From contig JBEKBO010000054.1 of assembly GCA_050015355.1 (NCBI GenBank), positions 1 to 27,987 of the forward strand: a stretch of DNA of 27,987 nucleotides, in the 5' to 3' direction. The stretch comes from CAWBRT01 sp050015355 (GTDB lineage Bacteria; Acidobacteriota; Terriglobia; Terriglobales; Acidobacteriaceae). The notes beneath the pieces are model-generated. The model was not told the DNA's origin. It ran no database searches and saw only the letters and a program-made list of their open reading frames with translations. Shown here one piece after another: positions 17,179-25,161 of the stretch (positions within the stretch are counted from its first letter, which is position 1; each line of letters begins with the position of its first letter). The position numbers and the translations under genes were made by a program.

Positions 17179-18042
17179 TCAGGATTGTTGCGCAAAGGAA
17201 CCGCGGCGCGCCGCCAGGCGCACCACCGCGACAGCCAGGACAATCAAGACGATCAAGACCAGCGCCCCCGCCCATGCCTGCCGGTGCCACTCCTCGAACG
17301 GCGAGATGGCATAGGTGAAGATTTGCAGCGGCAAAGCGGCGGTGGGCTGATTCGGATTGGTATTCCAGTACTGATTGCCAAACGCGGTAAACAGCAGCGG
17401 CGCCGTCTCTCCCGCCACGCGCGCAAAAGCCAGCATCACTCCCGTGATGATTCCCGACCTTGCCGTACGCAAGGCCACCGAAATGGTGCTGCGCCACTGT
17501 GGAACACCGAGCCCTAAAGCCGCCTCGCGCACCGCGTGAGGAACCATCAGCAACATTTCCTCGGTAGTTCGCGCCACGGTAGGAACCATCATAATGCCCA
17601 GCGCCACGCCCCCGGCGAAGGCGGAGAAATGTCCCTGGCGGAGCACCACCAGTGTATATGCCGCAATTCCGATAACAATCGACGGAACGCCGTTGAGCAC
17701 ATCCGCCGTGAAGCGAACCATATTGGCATATCTTCCGCGCCCGAATTCCGAAACGTAAACACCTGCACCGATCCCGAGCGGCACCCCGATAAGGCTGGCG
17801 ATACCGAGAATCAACGCGGAGCCGAGTATGGCATTTCCCATTCCGCCGCCCGCTTCGCCGACAGGCTGCGGCGTGTTCGTCAGGAACTCCCAGTTTATAG
17901 CGCCAACACCCTTGTAAACCAGATAAGAAAGAATCGCGAACAGCGGCGCCAGCACCAGAACAGCCGCCGCTCCCGCACCAGCCGTAAACAGTACGTTTGC
18001 CGTACGGCGCCACAAAGAAACGTGTTGTTTGACTTTCGACAT
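17179..18042 (-). CDS. pstA: phosphate ABC transporter permease PstA
   Basis: PstA is one of the two inner-membrane channel subunits of the high-affinity phosphate transporter. The sequence has about six hydrophobic helices. The EAA loop that contacts PstB is visible at about VPHAVREAALGLGVPQWRST, and VLNGVPSIVIGI is a family hallmark. Length (about 287 residues) is normal. The start codons GTG (18045) and ATG (18042) overlap the pstC stop codon, showing translational coupling. A C-terminal basic tail follows the last helix. Confidence 0.96.
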   Translation of the reverse strand: MSKVKQHVSLWRRTANVLFTAGAGAAAVLVLAPLFAILSYLVYKGVGAINWEFLTNTPQPVGEAGGGMGNAILGSALILGIASLIGVPLGIGAGVYVSEFGRGRYANMVRFTADVLNGVPSIVIGIAAYTLVVLRQGHFSAFAGGVALGIMMVPTVARTTEEMLLMVPHAVREAALGLGVPQWRSTISVALRTARSGIITGVMLAFARVAGETAPLLFTAFGNQYWNTNPNQPTAALPLQIFTYAISPFEEWHRQAWAGALVLIVLIVLAVAVVRLAARRGSFAQQS

Positions 18043-19103
18043 CACACTCTCGAAGGTGTGCCGCGCGTGATCGACCAGATAAGGAGGCGGGCTAAGCCAT
18101 TCACGATGACGGTGAGCAGCAGCAGTACAAGCCCAATCTCAATCAGCGCGCTAAGGTAGAGATTGCCCGTGGCTTCGGTAAATTCGTTGGCGATGACGCT
18201 CGCCATGGTGTATGCGGGCGCGAACAGCGACTTGGCAATTTCCGGCCGGTTGCCGATGACCATCGTGACTGCCATGGTCTCACCCATGGCGCGGCCCAGA
18301 CCGAGAATGACTGCCCCGAGGATTCCAGCGCGTCCGTTGCGCAGCACGCCCATCCGAACCATCTCCCACCGCGTCGCACCCAGCGCCAGCACCGCCTCGC
18401 GCTGGTGGCGCGGCACGGCGACCAGCACCTCGCGCGTGATCGACGCGATGATGGGAATGATCATGATCGCCAAGATGATTCCTGCTGCCAGCATGCCAAT
18501 GCCAAACGGCGGACCCGTGAAAAGCCCCGTCCAGCCCAGCGACTTGGCCAGAGCCGGCTGAACCCAGTTGCGCAGCAGCGGAGCCAGAATAAAGATTGCC
18601 CAAAGACCGTAGATAACGCTTGGAATCGCAGCCAGCAGCTCCACCGTAAACGAAGTGAACCCCCGCATGGCCTTGGGGCAAATCTCGGTGATGAACACCG
18701 CGACGCCAACCGCCAGCGGCACCGCCAGCACCAACGCAACCAGAGAAGAAACCAGGGTGCCGTAAAGAAACGGAAATGCACCAAATTGCCCGGCAACAGG
18801 GTCCCAATCCGATCCAAGGAAGAATTTGAAACCAAACTTCGCGACCGACAGTTGGGACCGGGTAACCAGTTCGTGCAGGATGAGTACTACAATCGCCATC
18901 ACGGAGAGCGAACACGCCAACATGGCGTAGCGGAAAGAGTCGTCGGCGATCTTAGTCGCTCGTCCCGCTCTCAGATTGATACGGCGCACCGGAGCGGGCG
19001 TTCTTTCCCCTTCCGGCACACTACGCTTTTCACCAATTGCGTGTGGTTTGCCAAATACAGGGCTGGGAATGCGGGGAGCACTGTTGGACGGGACTGTACT
19101 CAC
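18042..19103 (-). CDS. pstC: phosphate ABC transporter permease PstC
   Basis: PstC is the second channel subunit. Six helices are preceded by an unusually long Pro/Arg-rich cytoplasmic N terminus of about 55 residues. The periplasmic segment FKFFLGSDWDPVAGQFGAFP and the later LLAAIPSVIYGLW are PstC hallmarks. The EAA-like loop reads VPRHQREAVLALGATRWEMV. The start is GTG at 19103 with only a weak ribosome site; the next in-frame ATG would cut into the first helix. Upstream is a short intergenic region with a possible Pho-type repeat, so pstCAB-phoU may have its own promoter separate from pstS. Confidence 0.95.
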   Translation of the reverse strand: MSTVPSNSAPRIPSPVFGKPHAIGEKRSVPEGERTPAPVRRINLRAGRATKIADDSFRYAMLACSLSVMAIVVLILHELVTRSQLSVAKFGFKFFLGSDWDPVAGQFGAFPFLYGTLVSSLVALVLAVPLAVGVAVFITEICPKAMRGFTSFTVELLAAIPSVIYGLWAIFILAPLLRNWVQPALAKSLGWTGLFTGPPFGIGMLAAGIILAIMIIPIIASITREVLVAVPRHQREAVLALGATRWEMVRMGVLRNGRAGILGAVILGLGRAMGETMAVTMVIGNRPEIAKSLFAPAYTMASVIANEFTEATGNLYLSALIEIGLVLLLLTVIVNGLARLLIWSITRGTPSRV

Positions 19104-19125
19104 GCTTTGAGGTTACCAGAGCTTT

Positions 19126-19141
19126 GTTAACGTAGCGTTAA
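19126..19141. promoter_or_regulatory. 11-bp-period GTTAA repeat upstream of pstC
   Basis: GTTAA occurs at 19126-19130 and 19137-19141, spaced 11 bases apart and 23-38 bases before the pstC start. PhoB boxes in other bacteria are built from 7-base units with an 11-base period, so this is a candidate PhoB half-site pair. The sequence itself does not match the E. coli consensus. Confidence 0.3.
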
Positions 19142-19218
19142 AACCCAAGAGCAGGTCAGGTGGCGGACCCTACGGAATGCGCCGGAGATACCCAATGCCT
19201 TCATCGGCTTGGCTGCAA

Positions 19219-19671
19219 TTACATTTCCATCTCGACGTGGTATCCAAATCCTCGCGTGTTATCGGTGTAGCGTATCCAATTCGGGCGGAACACATACAGC
19301 GTAGATTGCGTGATGGCGGCGGAAAGCAGAGCTCCGAGCCGGAAGCGGCGCCGATAGCCGGCGATGATCTCGCGGCGCTGCCGGGGATCCGACACTTCGG
19401 TTGCCGTGCCCTCCAATTGCACGCCGCGGATCTTCTCCCAACGATTCACGGAGGCATAAACTGCAACCGCAACCTGCGGCCGAGAGCGCAGATTGACGCT
19501 GTGACGGCTGTCGGCGGAGGAAAGCCAATAAAGCGTAAGGTCGTTCCGCAGAAAAAAAAACAGTGGCGCGGCGTCCGGGTTGCCGTACTCGTCCACCGTC
19601 GCCAGCGTCATCGTACTTTCCGATTCCAGCAACTCCCGCACACAGCGAATCGTGTCAAGCTCAGAGGTCAT
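19219..19671 (-). CDS. FMN-binding split-barrel (PNPOx-like) protein
   Basis: The 150-residue protein matches the pyridoxamine 5'-phosphate oxidase-like split-barrel family: MTLATVDEYGNPDAAPLFF near the N terminus, then LYWLSSADSRHSVNLRSRPQVAVAVY. This basic/serine pattern is typical of flavin- or F420-binding family members. The true substrate is unknown; family members include heme-degrading enzymes, reductases and general stress proteins. An in-frame TTG at 19722 would extend it by 17 residues, but those bases overlap the end of a terminator, so ATG at 19671 is preferred. It sits between pstS and pstC with no known function in phosphate uptake. Confidence 0.8.
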   Translation of the reverse strand: MTSELDTIRCVRELLESESTMTLATVDEYGNPDAAPLFFFLRNDLTLYWLSSADSRHSVNLRSRPQVAVAVYASVNRWEKIRGVQLEGTATEVSDPRQRREIIAGYRRRFRLGALLSAAITQSTLYVFRPNWIRYTDNTRGFGYHVEMEM

Positions 19672-19722
19672 GTCTTGCAGGCCGCCCCAGGAGATCCACT
19701 GCGGAAAGTTCTCCCGCCGCAA

Positions 19723-19751
19723 TAAAAAAGCTGCCGGTCTGAACCGGCAGC
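19723..19751 (-). terminator. strong intrinsic terminator
   Basis: On the reverse strand GCTGCCGGT and ACCGGCAGC form a perfect 9-bp stem with a four-base loop, followed at once by TTTTTTATT. It ends whatever is transcribed from the 19752-19963 interval or the coiled-coil gene before the PNPOx-like gene starts. Confidence 0.92.
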
Positions 19752-19875
19752 GAGAGCAGTTCTAAAGTTGATGTACCCAGTATCAGCACCGCCGGGCCGG
19801 ATGTCACCCCAGCAAATGCCAAAAAGCAGCGTTTGCTGGAGACCCCGTGCGCCCGGCTCCTTCGCAGGTACACCT
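19723..19875 (-). ncRNA. candidate small structured RNA
   Basis: This gene-free interval between the coiled-coil gene and the PNPOx-like gene can fold into a stem of 8 plus 3 bp (arms 19832-19839 with 19809-19816; inner arms 19826-19828 with 19817-19819). It ends at the strong terminator described separately. The shape, an internal hairpin then a terminator with no credible ORF, is that of a bacterial sRNA or a long 3' leader. I cannot match it to a known family and see no clear promoter, so it is a suggestion only. Confidence 0.3.
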
Positions 19876-19963
19876 TCCGCGAATCCGGTCGAGAAACATT
19901 CTAACCTGTTGAATCCGTGACTGGTAATGTGAATGCAAGACTCAGAATCGGCCCGCTCGCCGG

Positions 19964-20359
19964 CTACTTGACCTGCGGTTTCTGTTCGACGTTGCCAAGA
20001 GTCGTCTGCATTTCCGTTACCTGACGGTTCAGGTTATTGGCCTTCTCGTGCGCCGCCACGGCCTGCTGTTGCGCGCTCTGCGCCTGCTGCGTCGTTTGCT
20101 GCGCGTCCGTCTGGAGCTTCTGTTGCGCCTGCTCCAGCGCCTGCTGACTCTGTTGCAGTTGCGTCAGCAGTTTAGCGATCTGCTCCTGCTGTTTCTTCAA
20201 CTGAGCCTGCATCTGCTGCAATTTTTGCGCCGAACTTTTTTGTGCCGAACTTGTCGTGGCCTTCGCGGGAACGGGTTCTTTCTTTTCCGTATCGGCAGCG
20301 GCCAGCCAAGTCGAACAGCAAAGCACGAGGGTCAACGCCCCGGCTGGAATTCTCCTCAT
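19964..20359 (-). CDS. secreted glutamine-rich coiled-coil protein
   Basis: The 131-residue protein has an N-terminal signal peptide (cleavage probably after A-A-A, about residue 22) and then a long Gln/Lys-rich heptad region, about residues 40-120, predicted to be a coiled coil. The start is ATG at 20359, with GGAG eight bases before it; the TTG four codons upstream is not needed. It follows pstS in the same direction, 58 bases away, so it is probably in the phosphate operon. The architecture resembles the N-terminal coiled coil of some acidobacterial phosphate-type (OprP/OprO) porins, but no barrel follows. It may be a periplasmic trimer, a porin remnant or something else. Confidence 0.7.
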   Translation of the reverse strand: MRRIPAGALTLVLCCSTWLAAADTEKKEPVPAKATTSSAQKSSAQKLQQMQAQLKKQQEQIAKLLTQLQQSQQALEQAQQKLQTDAQQTTQQAQSAQQQAVAAHEKANNLNRQVTEMQTTLGNVEQKPQVK

Positions 20360-20417
20360 TTTTGACTCCAAAGACTCGTTGTGTGTCTTTGAAGTTAACA
20401 GAGCTGTTCCTCCAAAG

Positions 20418-21422
20418 CTAGTGGATTTGCTGAATCTCCGCGCGAACCATTTTGCTCACCGCGTTCGGCAGAGGAGCATACGTCAGTTGCGCGGCCATGG
20501 GCTCGCCCTTGTCCAGCATCCAGGCCAGAAAGTCTTTTAGAACCTTACCTTTGGCGGCATCCTTGGACTGCACCGGCACCAGCAGCCAGGTGAAGCTGGC
20601 GATCGGGTAGGCATTCTTGCCGGGAGCATTGGTGATGGAAACGCGGAAATCGGCCGGCATTTGGGCTGAGGCCGCAGCCGCCGTCGTAGACTCGAGTGAC
20701 GCTTTCACAAAAGTGCCAGCGGCATTCTGCACGGTCCCGAATGGAATCTTGTTCTGTACCGCGTAGATCAACTCGATGTAGCCAATCGACCCCTGGATCT
20801 GGAGAATCGTTCCGGCGACTCCTTCGTTTCCCTTGCCGCCGATTCCGCTGGGCCACTTCACGCTTGTACCCTTGCCCACCGTCTTTTGCCAAGCGGGGCT
20901 GACTTTCGAGAGATAGTCGGTAAACACGTAGGTCGTGCCGCTGCCATCGGAACGATGGGCGACCACGATCTCCTGGCTGGGAAACTTAACGCCGGGATTC
21001 GCCTTGGCGATCGCGGGATCATTCCAGTTCTTGATCGTGCCGAGGAAAATGCCGGCCAGCACATCGGGAGTAAACTTCAGCTCCTGCGTGACGCCAGGAA
21101 TGTTATAGGCGGGAACAACCGAGCCGAGCACGGTAGGCACATGAAGAATCTTCACTTTGGCTTCCGCCAGTTGTTCGTCCGTCATCGGTCCGTCGCTGGC
21201 CCCGAAATCGACCGTTCCTTCCAGCAGTTGACGGATGCCTCCACCGCTGCCGATGGATTGATAGTTGATCTGAATGTTGGGATTTGTTTTGTGGTATTCG
21301 CTAAACCATTTCGAGTAGATCGGATATGGGAACGTAGCACCGGCGCCGTTGATGTTAATCTGCGCCACGGCGCAAATGCTGAAAAGCGCAACGCACAATG
21401 CGACTCTAAGAAAACGATTCAT
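20418..21422 (-). CDS. pstS: periplasmic phosphate-binding protein PstS
   Basis: PstS captures inorganic phosphate in the periplasm and delivers it to PstCA. The 334-residue protein has a signal peptide ending near A-V-A (about residue 20). The phosphate-binding segments are GAGATFPYPIY, SIGSGGGIRQ, DFGASDGPM and HRSDGSGTT. The ribosome site AGGAGG abuts the ATG with almost no spacer, which is unusual, but the signal peptide supports this start. The upstream region holds strong direct repeats. pstS is separated from pstCAB by two other genes, unlike the classic pstSCAB order. Confidence 0.97.
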   Translation of the reverse strand: MNRFLRVALCVALFSICAVAQININGAGATFPYPIYSKWFSEYHKTNPNIQINYQSIGSGGGIRQLLEGTVDFGASDGPMTDEQLAEAKVKILHVPTVLGSVVPAYNIPGVTQELKFTPDVLAGIFLGTIKNWNDPAIAKANPGVKFPSQEIVVAHRSDGSGTTYVFTDYLSKVSPAWQKTVGKGTSVKWPSGIGGKGNEGVAGTILQIQGSIGYIELIYAVQNKIPFGTVQNAAGTFVKASLESTTAAAASAQMPADFRVSITNAPGKNAYPIASFTWLLVPVQSKDAAKGKVLKDFLAWMLDKGEPMAAQLTYAPLPNAVSKMVRAEIQQIH

Positions 21423-21438
21423 CCATCCTCCTGGTTTC

Positions 21439-21457
21439 AGCTCTATTCGAGCTCTAT
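21439..21457. promoter_or_regulatory. 11-bp-period direct repeat before pstS
   Basis: AGCTCTAT is repeated at 21439-21446 and 21450-21457, an 11-base period, 17-35 bases upstream of the pstS ATG. The period equals that of PhoB boxes, but the position would be downstream of the presumed -10, which fits repression or mRNA-level control better than activation. Confidence 0.35.
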
Positions 21458-21461
21458 ACCT

Positions 21462-21488
21462 AAGTTGTTAGATACTATGAAGTTGTTA
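21462..21488. promoter_or_regulatory. perfect 9-mer direct repeat before pstS, candidate activator site
   Basis: AAGTTGTTA occurs at 21462-21470 and 21480-21488 (18-base period). On the reverse strand this reads TAACAACTT twice, followed three bases later by TATAGA, a possible -10, with no good -35. That layout is typical of an activator-dependent promoter. PhoB, encoded in this region, is the obvious candidate, though the period differs from the standard 11 or 22 bases. Confidence 0.5.
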
Positions 21489-21557
21489 CAAAAGGATTAA
21501 TTTCCGCAGGGACGGGCCCGCGCTGGGCCGGGTAAGGAAAGCTGAAGTTCAGGCCTG

Positions 21558-22277
21558 TTATTGTTTTTCCCGGTGCTGCGCGCGCAGGTGTTCGATAAAA
21601 AGTTTTTCATCGGGTATATCGTAGCTGCGCAGAACATGCCGCACGGTCCTCCCGCTCACAAGGTGGCAGACCTCTTCGGCGATGTTCTTGGCATGGTCGC
21701 CGGCACGCTCCAATCCCTGCGCCATGAACAGCACATGGAAGCTCTCCGCGCGCCTTTGTTCGTGATGAGTCTCAAGGTGATGCAGGAAGATCAGGTTGCG
21801 GAGACGGTCCATCTCGGCGTCGGAACGCAACACGGTTACGGCGCGATCAAGGCTGCGCTCCCGGTAGGCGCTGTCGGCCTCGCCCAGCATGCTCTCCAGG
21901 CGCGTCGCCATCGACTCCAAAGCTTTTTTGTCTTCCGCCGCCAGACGAGGCCCAACGGACTCGACGCGGTTGCCGAAGCTCAGCAGCAGGTCGCCGATCC
22001 GTTCAAGGGCGACCACGAACTTCATGCAGGCGAGCAATTCCCGCGCATCGCTTTCGCTTACGCGCGTAATGATGGAGGTGCAGAACTCATCGACGTCGCG
22101 GTCAATCCCATCGAGACTGATCTCGCAGTTCCGCAATGCTTTCAAGGCTTCTTCGGAGCCGGAGGCGATTGCCTCCGCGGCGGCGGCGGCCCCGGAGCAG
22201 GCCAAGCGGAACGCATCCAGCGTCAGTTTGGTGACTTGCGAAATATCGGCGTGGTGATTTGAGGAAGAGGTGGCCAT
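21558..22277 (-). CDS. second PhoU-family protein
   Basis: This 239-residue protein is a divergent PhoU paralogue. The two repeat motifs are ALERIGDLLLSFGNRV and GLERAGDHAKNIAEEV; the first lacks the usual Asp/Asn metal ligands in part. The C terminus RHVLRSYDIPDEKLFI differs from the canonical copy at 15642-16337. The start at 22277 has GGAG seven bases upstream; the longer ORF from 22364 adds 29 residues that do not look like PhoU. It lies between phoR and pstS, so it may act directly with PhoR, while the pstB-linked copy acts with the transporter. That division of labour is inference. Confidence 0.9.
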   Translation of the reverse strand: MATSSSNHHADISQVTKLTLDAFRLACSGAAAAAEAIASGSEEALKALRNCEISLDGIDRDVDEFCTSIITRVSESDARELLACMKFVVALERIGDLLLSFGNRVESVGPRLAAEDKKALESMATRLESMLGEADSAYRERSLDRAVTVLRSDAEMDRLRNLIFLHHLETHHEQRRAESFHVLFMAQGLERAGDHAKNIAEEVCHLVSGRTVRHVLRSYDIPDEKLFIEHLRAQHREKQ

Positions 22278-22421
22278 GCGATCTCCGCGATGTCTGACGT
22301 GCAATACCCGAAGCCGGGGTCCCCACTGCGCGCTGCTTTTGCGCGTAGTGGGGTGAAAACCCAACTATACCGGGAAAGTGTTTACGCCCGGTGAACGCAC
22401 TGCATGAAACCTCGACCAAAA

Positions 22422-24143
22422 TTATGAAACATCGGTTGTCGCCGGCAAAGTAAAAAAGAAGATGCTGCCGTGGTTCAGTTCGCTTTCGGCCCAGATCGCG
22501 CCGCCGTGTACGCGGACGATGTGCTTGGCGATTGCCAATCCCAGTCCGGTGCCGCCGCTCTCGCGAGAGCGCGCTTTGTCAACGCGGTAAAAACGCTCGA
22601 ACAGCCGGGGCAGATGCTCCGAGGCAATCCCCGGACCGTAGTCGTGGACGAAGAATTCGACCGCGCCTTCCACATCGCGCGAACCGATTTCCAGCCGTCC
22701 CCCCGACGCGGCATATTTTAGCGCATTATCGATCAGGTTGCGGAAGACCTGAAACGCGGCGTTGCGGTCGGCGGATACGCACTGCACGGCATGATTCTGA
22801 ATGATCAGTTCCATGCTTCCGCTGAGTTCGTTCTCGCGGAAGTTCTCGGCGGCATCCTCGAGCAGCGCTGCGGGTGAGACCGGATGAAGATCGAGTTTCT
22901 GCTCGCCCGACTCGACCTTGGCAAGAATCAGCAGGTCCTCGGTAATCCGCGTCATGCGTGCGGCATTCTTGCGAATGATCTCCAGGAACTCGCGGTTGGG
23001 GCCATCTTCTCCCACGGTCTCCAGCAGCGTTTCGGCGTATCCCTGCACGTTCGTCAGCGGCGTCCGCAGTTCGTGCGAAACGTTGGCGATGAAGTCGCGG
23101 CGGGTCTTCTCGACGCGTTCGATCTCGGTGAGGTCGTGCAATACGGCGACTGCGCCTCCGCCGGCCATGGGCGCGGCTGTCACGTTGAAGATTTTGCCGG
23201 GCACGATGGAAGACGCGCGCTTGGTGGAAACCGATCGATCGCGAAGCGCAGCCTGGATGGTGGCAAGGAAATTCGGCTCTCGAATCGTCTCGACGACCGC
23301 GGCGTTAGGCCGGACGCCGGTGGGCAGCAGCTTTTCCATCCGCCGGTTCGCCCATTGCACTCGGCCTTCCCGGTTCACCGCCACCACGGCCTCCTGCATG
23401 CTATTCAGCAGCGTTTCCAGTTGGTCGCGACTGGTCTGCAGGGCTTCGAAGTTTTCCTGCAACTTCTTCGTCGTAGCGTCCAGCGAATGCGCAACGGCGC
23501 CGATTTCGTCACCGGAATCCTCGTCCAGCCGCGTCGAAAGGTCCCCCTGCGCGACTTGTGACGCGAAGCCCACTATGCGCCGCAAGCGCGTACTGACCGA
23601 GCGCGCATAGAGCGCGGCAACAACCATCGCCACCAGGAAAGCCGCTAACGAGCTGAACAGTAACTCGTAGCGGATTCTGCGCCGGGCCTCCTGGATAGCT
23701 TGCAGCGGGTAGGCCAAGCGTACGGCGCCGCCACTCACCGGTGCGGCGACATAAAGATACTCGACTCCGACCGTTGCGCTTTTGCGCGTGGCGGTTCCAA
23801 CTCCGCCTTGCAGGGCCTCACGGAATTCAGGACGCTGCGCATGGTTCTCCATCGCATCCGGCTCAGCGCTGGAGTCCGCGATCACCTTGCCTTGCGGGTC
23901 GATGATGGTGGCACGCGCGGCTGCCTGCTGGCTGACCAACTCGACGAGCTTCTGCGGAGAAAGCAGGCGCTCATGATTCACCCGGTCGGCAAACATCGCC
24001 ACTTTCTGGCGCAGAGCCGCTTCGGTTTCGTGGCGCAGCGAATCCTCCCACGACCTGCGCACCAGCAGGTCGAGCGTGCCTGTCGCCACCACGATGACGA
24101 ACAGGAAAGCGAGAAGGAGTTTAAAGAAGACCCGCTGTTTCAC
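22422..24143 (-). CDS. phoR: phosphate-regulon sensor histidine kinase PhoR
   Basis: PhoR autophosphorylates and passes phosphate to PhoB under phosphate limitation. The 573-residue protein has helix 1 (7-28), a periplasmic region of about 130 residues (29-158), helix 2 (161-182), HAMP (about 183-234) and a PAS domain (about 240-340). The kinase H-box is NVSHELRTPL with His357, followed by the N-box RNLIDNALKY (468-477), the G1 box DYGPGI, the F-box FERFYRVDKARS and G2 GGTGLGLAI. The large periplasmic domain is larger than in E. coli PhoR and resembles Bacillus PhoR-type kinases. The start is GTG, four bases after the phoB stop codon. Naming rests on domain order plus linkage to phoB, phoU and pst. 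Confidence 0.93.
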   Translation of the reverse strand: MKQRVFFKLLLAFLFVIVVATGTLDLLVRRSWEDSLRHETEAALRQKVAMFADRVNHERLLSPQKLVELVSQQAAARATIIDPQGKVIADSSAEPDAMENHAQRPEFREALQGGVGTATRKSATVGVEYLYVAAPVSGGAVRLAYPLQAIQEARRRIRYELLFSSLAAFLVAMVVAALYARSVSTRLRRIVGFASQVAQGDLSTRLDEDSGDEIGAVAHSLDATTKKLQENFEALQTSRDQLETLLNSMQEAVVAVNREGRVQWANRRMEKLLPTGVRPNAAVVETIREPNFLATIQAALRDRSVSTKRASSIVPGKIFNVTAAPMAGGGAVAVLHDLTEIERVEKTRRDFIANVSHELRTPLTNVQGYAETLLETVGEDGPNREFLEIIRKNAARMTRITEDLLILAKVESGEQKLDLHPVSPAALLEDAAENFRENELSGSMELIIQNHAVQCVSADRNAAFQVFRNLIDNALKYAASGGRLEIGSRDVEGAVEFFVHDYGPGIASEHLPRLFERFYRVDKARSRESGGTGLGLAIAKHIVRVHGGAIWAESELNHGSIFFFTLPATTDVS

Positions 24144-24147
24144 TTAT

Positions 24148-24840
24148 TCACTTAGCCGCACCGAAGCGGTAACCAGCTCCGCGGACGGTTCGCAAATATT
24201 GCGGCTGCTCGGGATCCTTTTCGATCTTTTCGCGGAGACGGCGTACATAAACATCGACCGAGCGAGGAGTAACAAAGGCGGTTTCGCGCCAAACCGCATC
24301 CAGCAACTGATCGCGGGTAAATACCCTTCCGGGATGGCGCGCCAGGTAATCCAAGAGCCGGAACTCCGTCGCGGTGGTGGGCACCGCCTCGCCGCGAACC
24401 GTAAGGATCATGGCGCCGCTATCGATCTCAAGATCTTCAAACTTTACCACTTCCGGAGCCAGCGGCCGCTCAAATCGGCGCAGCACGGCCTTGACGCGGG
24501 CCACGACTTCGCGAGGGCTGAACGGCTTTGAAATATAGTCGTCGGCACCGAGTTCAAAGCCGAGTACGCGGTCGGGTTCTCCGGTCTTTGCCGTTAGAAA
24601 AATGACCGGAGTCATGGCGATCGTCTGCCTTCCCCGTATCTGCCGGCACAGGTCGAAGCCGTCCCCGCCGGGAACCATGACATCCAGCAAGAATAGCAAT
24701 GGTTTGTGCTTCTCGGCTTCGGCGAGCACGTTGTTTGCAGTTGAAAAGAGGCGCACCACGAACCCCGCGCCTTCAAGGTGATGCCGGAGGAGATGAGCTA
24801 TGTCCGCTTCATCCTCCACTACGAAGATGATAGGCTTCAC
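24148..24840 (-). CDS. phoB: phosphate-regulon response regulator PhoB
   Basis: This OmpR-family regulator has a receiver domain (about 1-120) with acidic residues 10-12, phospho-acceptor Asp53 (LLDVMVPGGDG), Thr83 and Lys105. A winged-helix DNA-binding domain follows (about 130-228), with the recognition-helix region RDQLLDAVW and the wing RSVDVYVRRLREKI, then RTVRGAGYRF. At 230 residues it is the PhoB length. The start is GTG with a weak ribosome site. It is first in the reverse-strand phoB-phoR-phoU2 unit and should activate pstS and other Pho genes here. Confidence 0.94.
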   Translation of the reverse strand: MKPIIFVVEDEADIAHLLRHHLEGAGFVVRLFSTANNVLAEAEKHKPLLFLLDVMVPGGDGFDLCRQIRGRQTIAMTPVIFLTAKTGEPDRVLGFELGADDYISKPFSPREVVARVKAVLRRFERPLAPEVVKFEDLEIDSGAMILTVRGEAVPTTATEFRLLDYLARHPGRVFTRDQLLDAVWRETAFVTPRSVDVYVRRLREKIEKDPEQPQYLRTVRGAGYRFGAAK

Positions 24841-25118
24841 GCCCTAATTCTACTTGCAAATTGCTGAAGATACAGCCTCCGGATTGGCGATTAACCAAAC
24901 TTTCACAATTCTTGCGGGCGCTCCGGGTACCAGTTCGGGAATGGTCGCTACCGACTCCTAAGCCGTCTCCGCCGGGTAGCCTGAAAGGCCATCGAACTTT
25001 ATCCCAGCCGGCAACGTTTGCCGTCCGGCGCTTCATGCAGTAAACCTCGAAGGCTGCGCCAAGGTGGCTCAGGGTTTGCGAAGTGCGCTTGATTGAGTTT
25101 CTGGAAAAATGGCGTGTT

Positions 25119-25143
25119 AGTTGGCTAGCGCAAAGTTGGCTAG
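25119..25143. repeat. 10-mer direct repeat, 15-bp period
   Basis: AGTTGGCTAG occurs at 25119-25128 and 25134-25143 with five bases between. Exact 10-base repeats this close are unlikely by chance and could form a regulator-binding site between the divergent genes. Confidence 0.6.
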
Positions 25144-25161
25144 GGCTCTGCGGCGGGATAT

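Noticed and set aside
17096..18013. 305-residue reverse-strand ORF overlapping pstA in another frame
   Set aside because: Cys/Gly/Arg-rich shadow frame of pstA; pstA has clear family motifs.
19661..19873. 70-residue reverse-strand ORF over the candidate sRNA
   Set aside because: GTG start without a clear ribosome site, runs through the terminator and into the PNPOx gene in another frame; no domain-like pattern.
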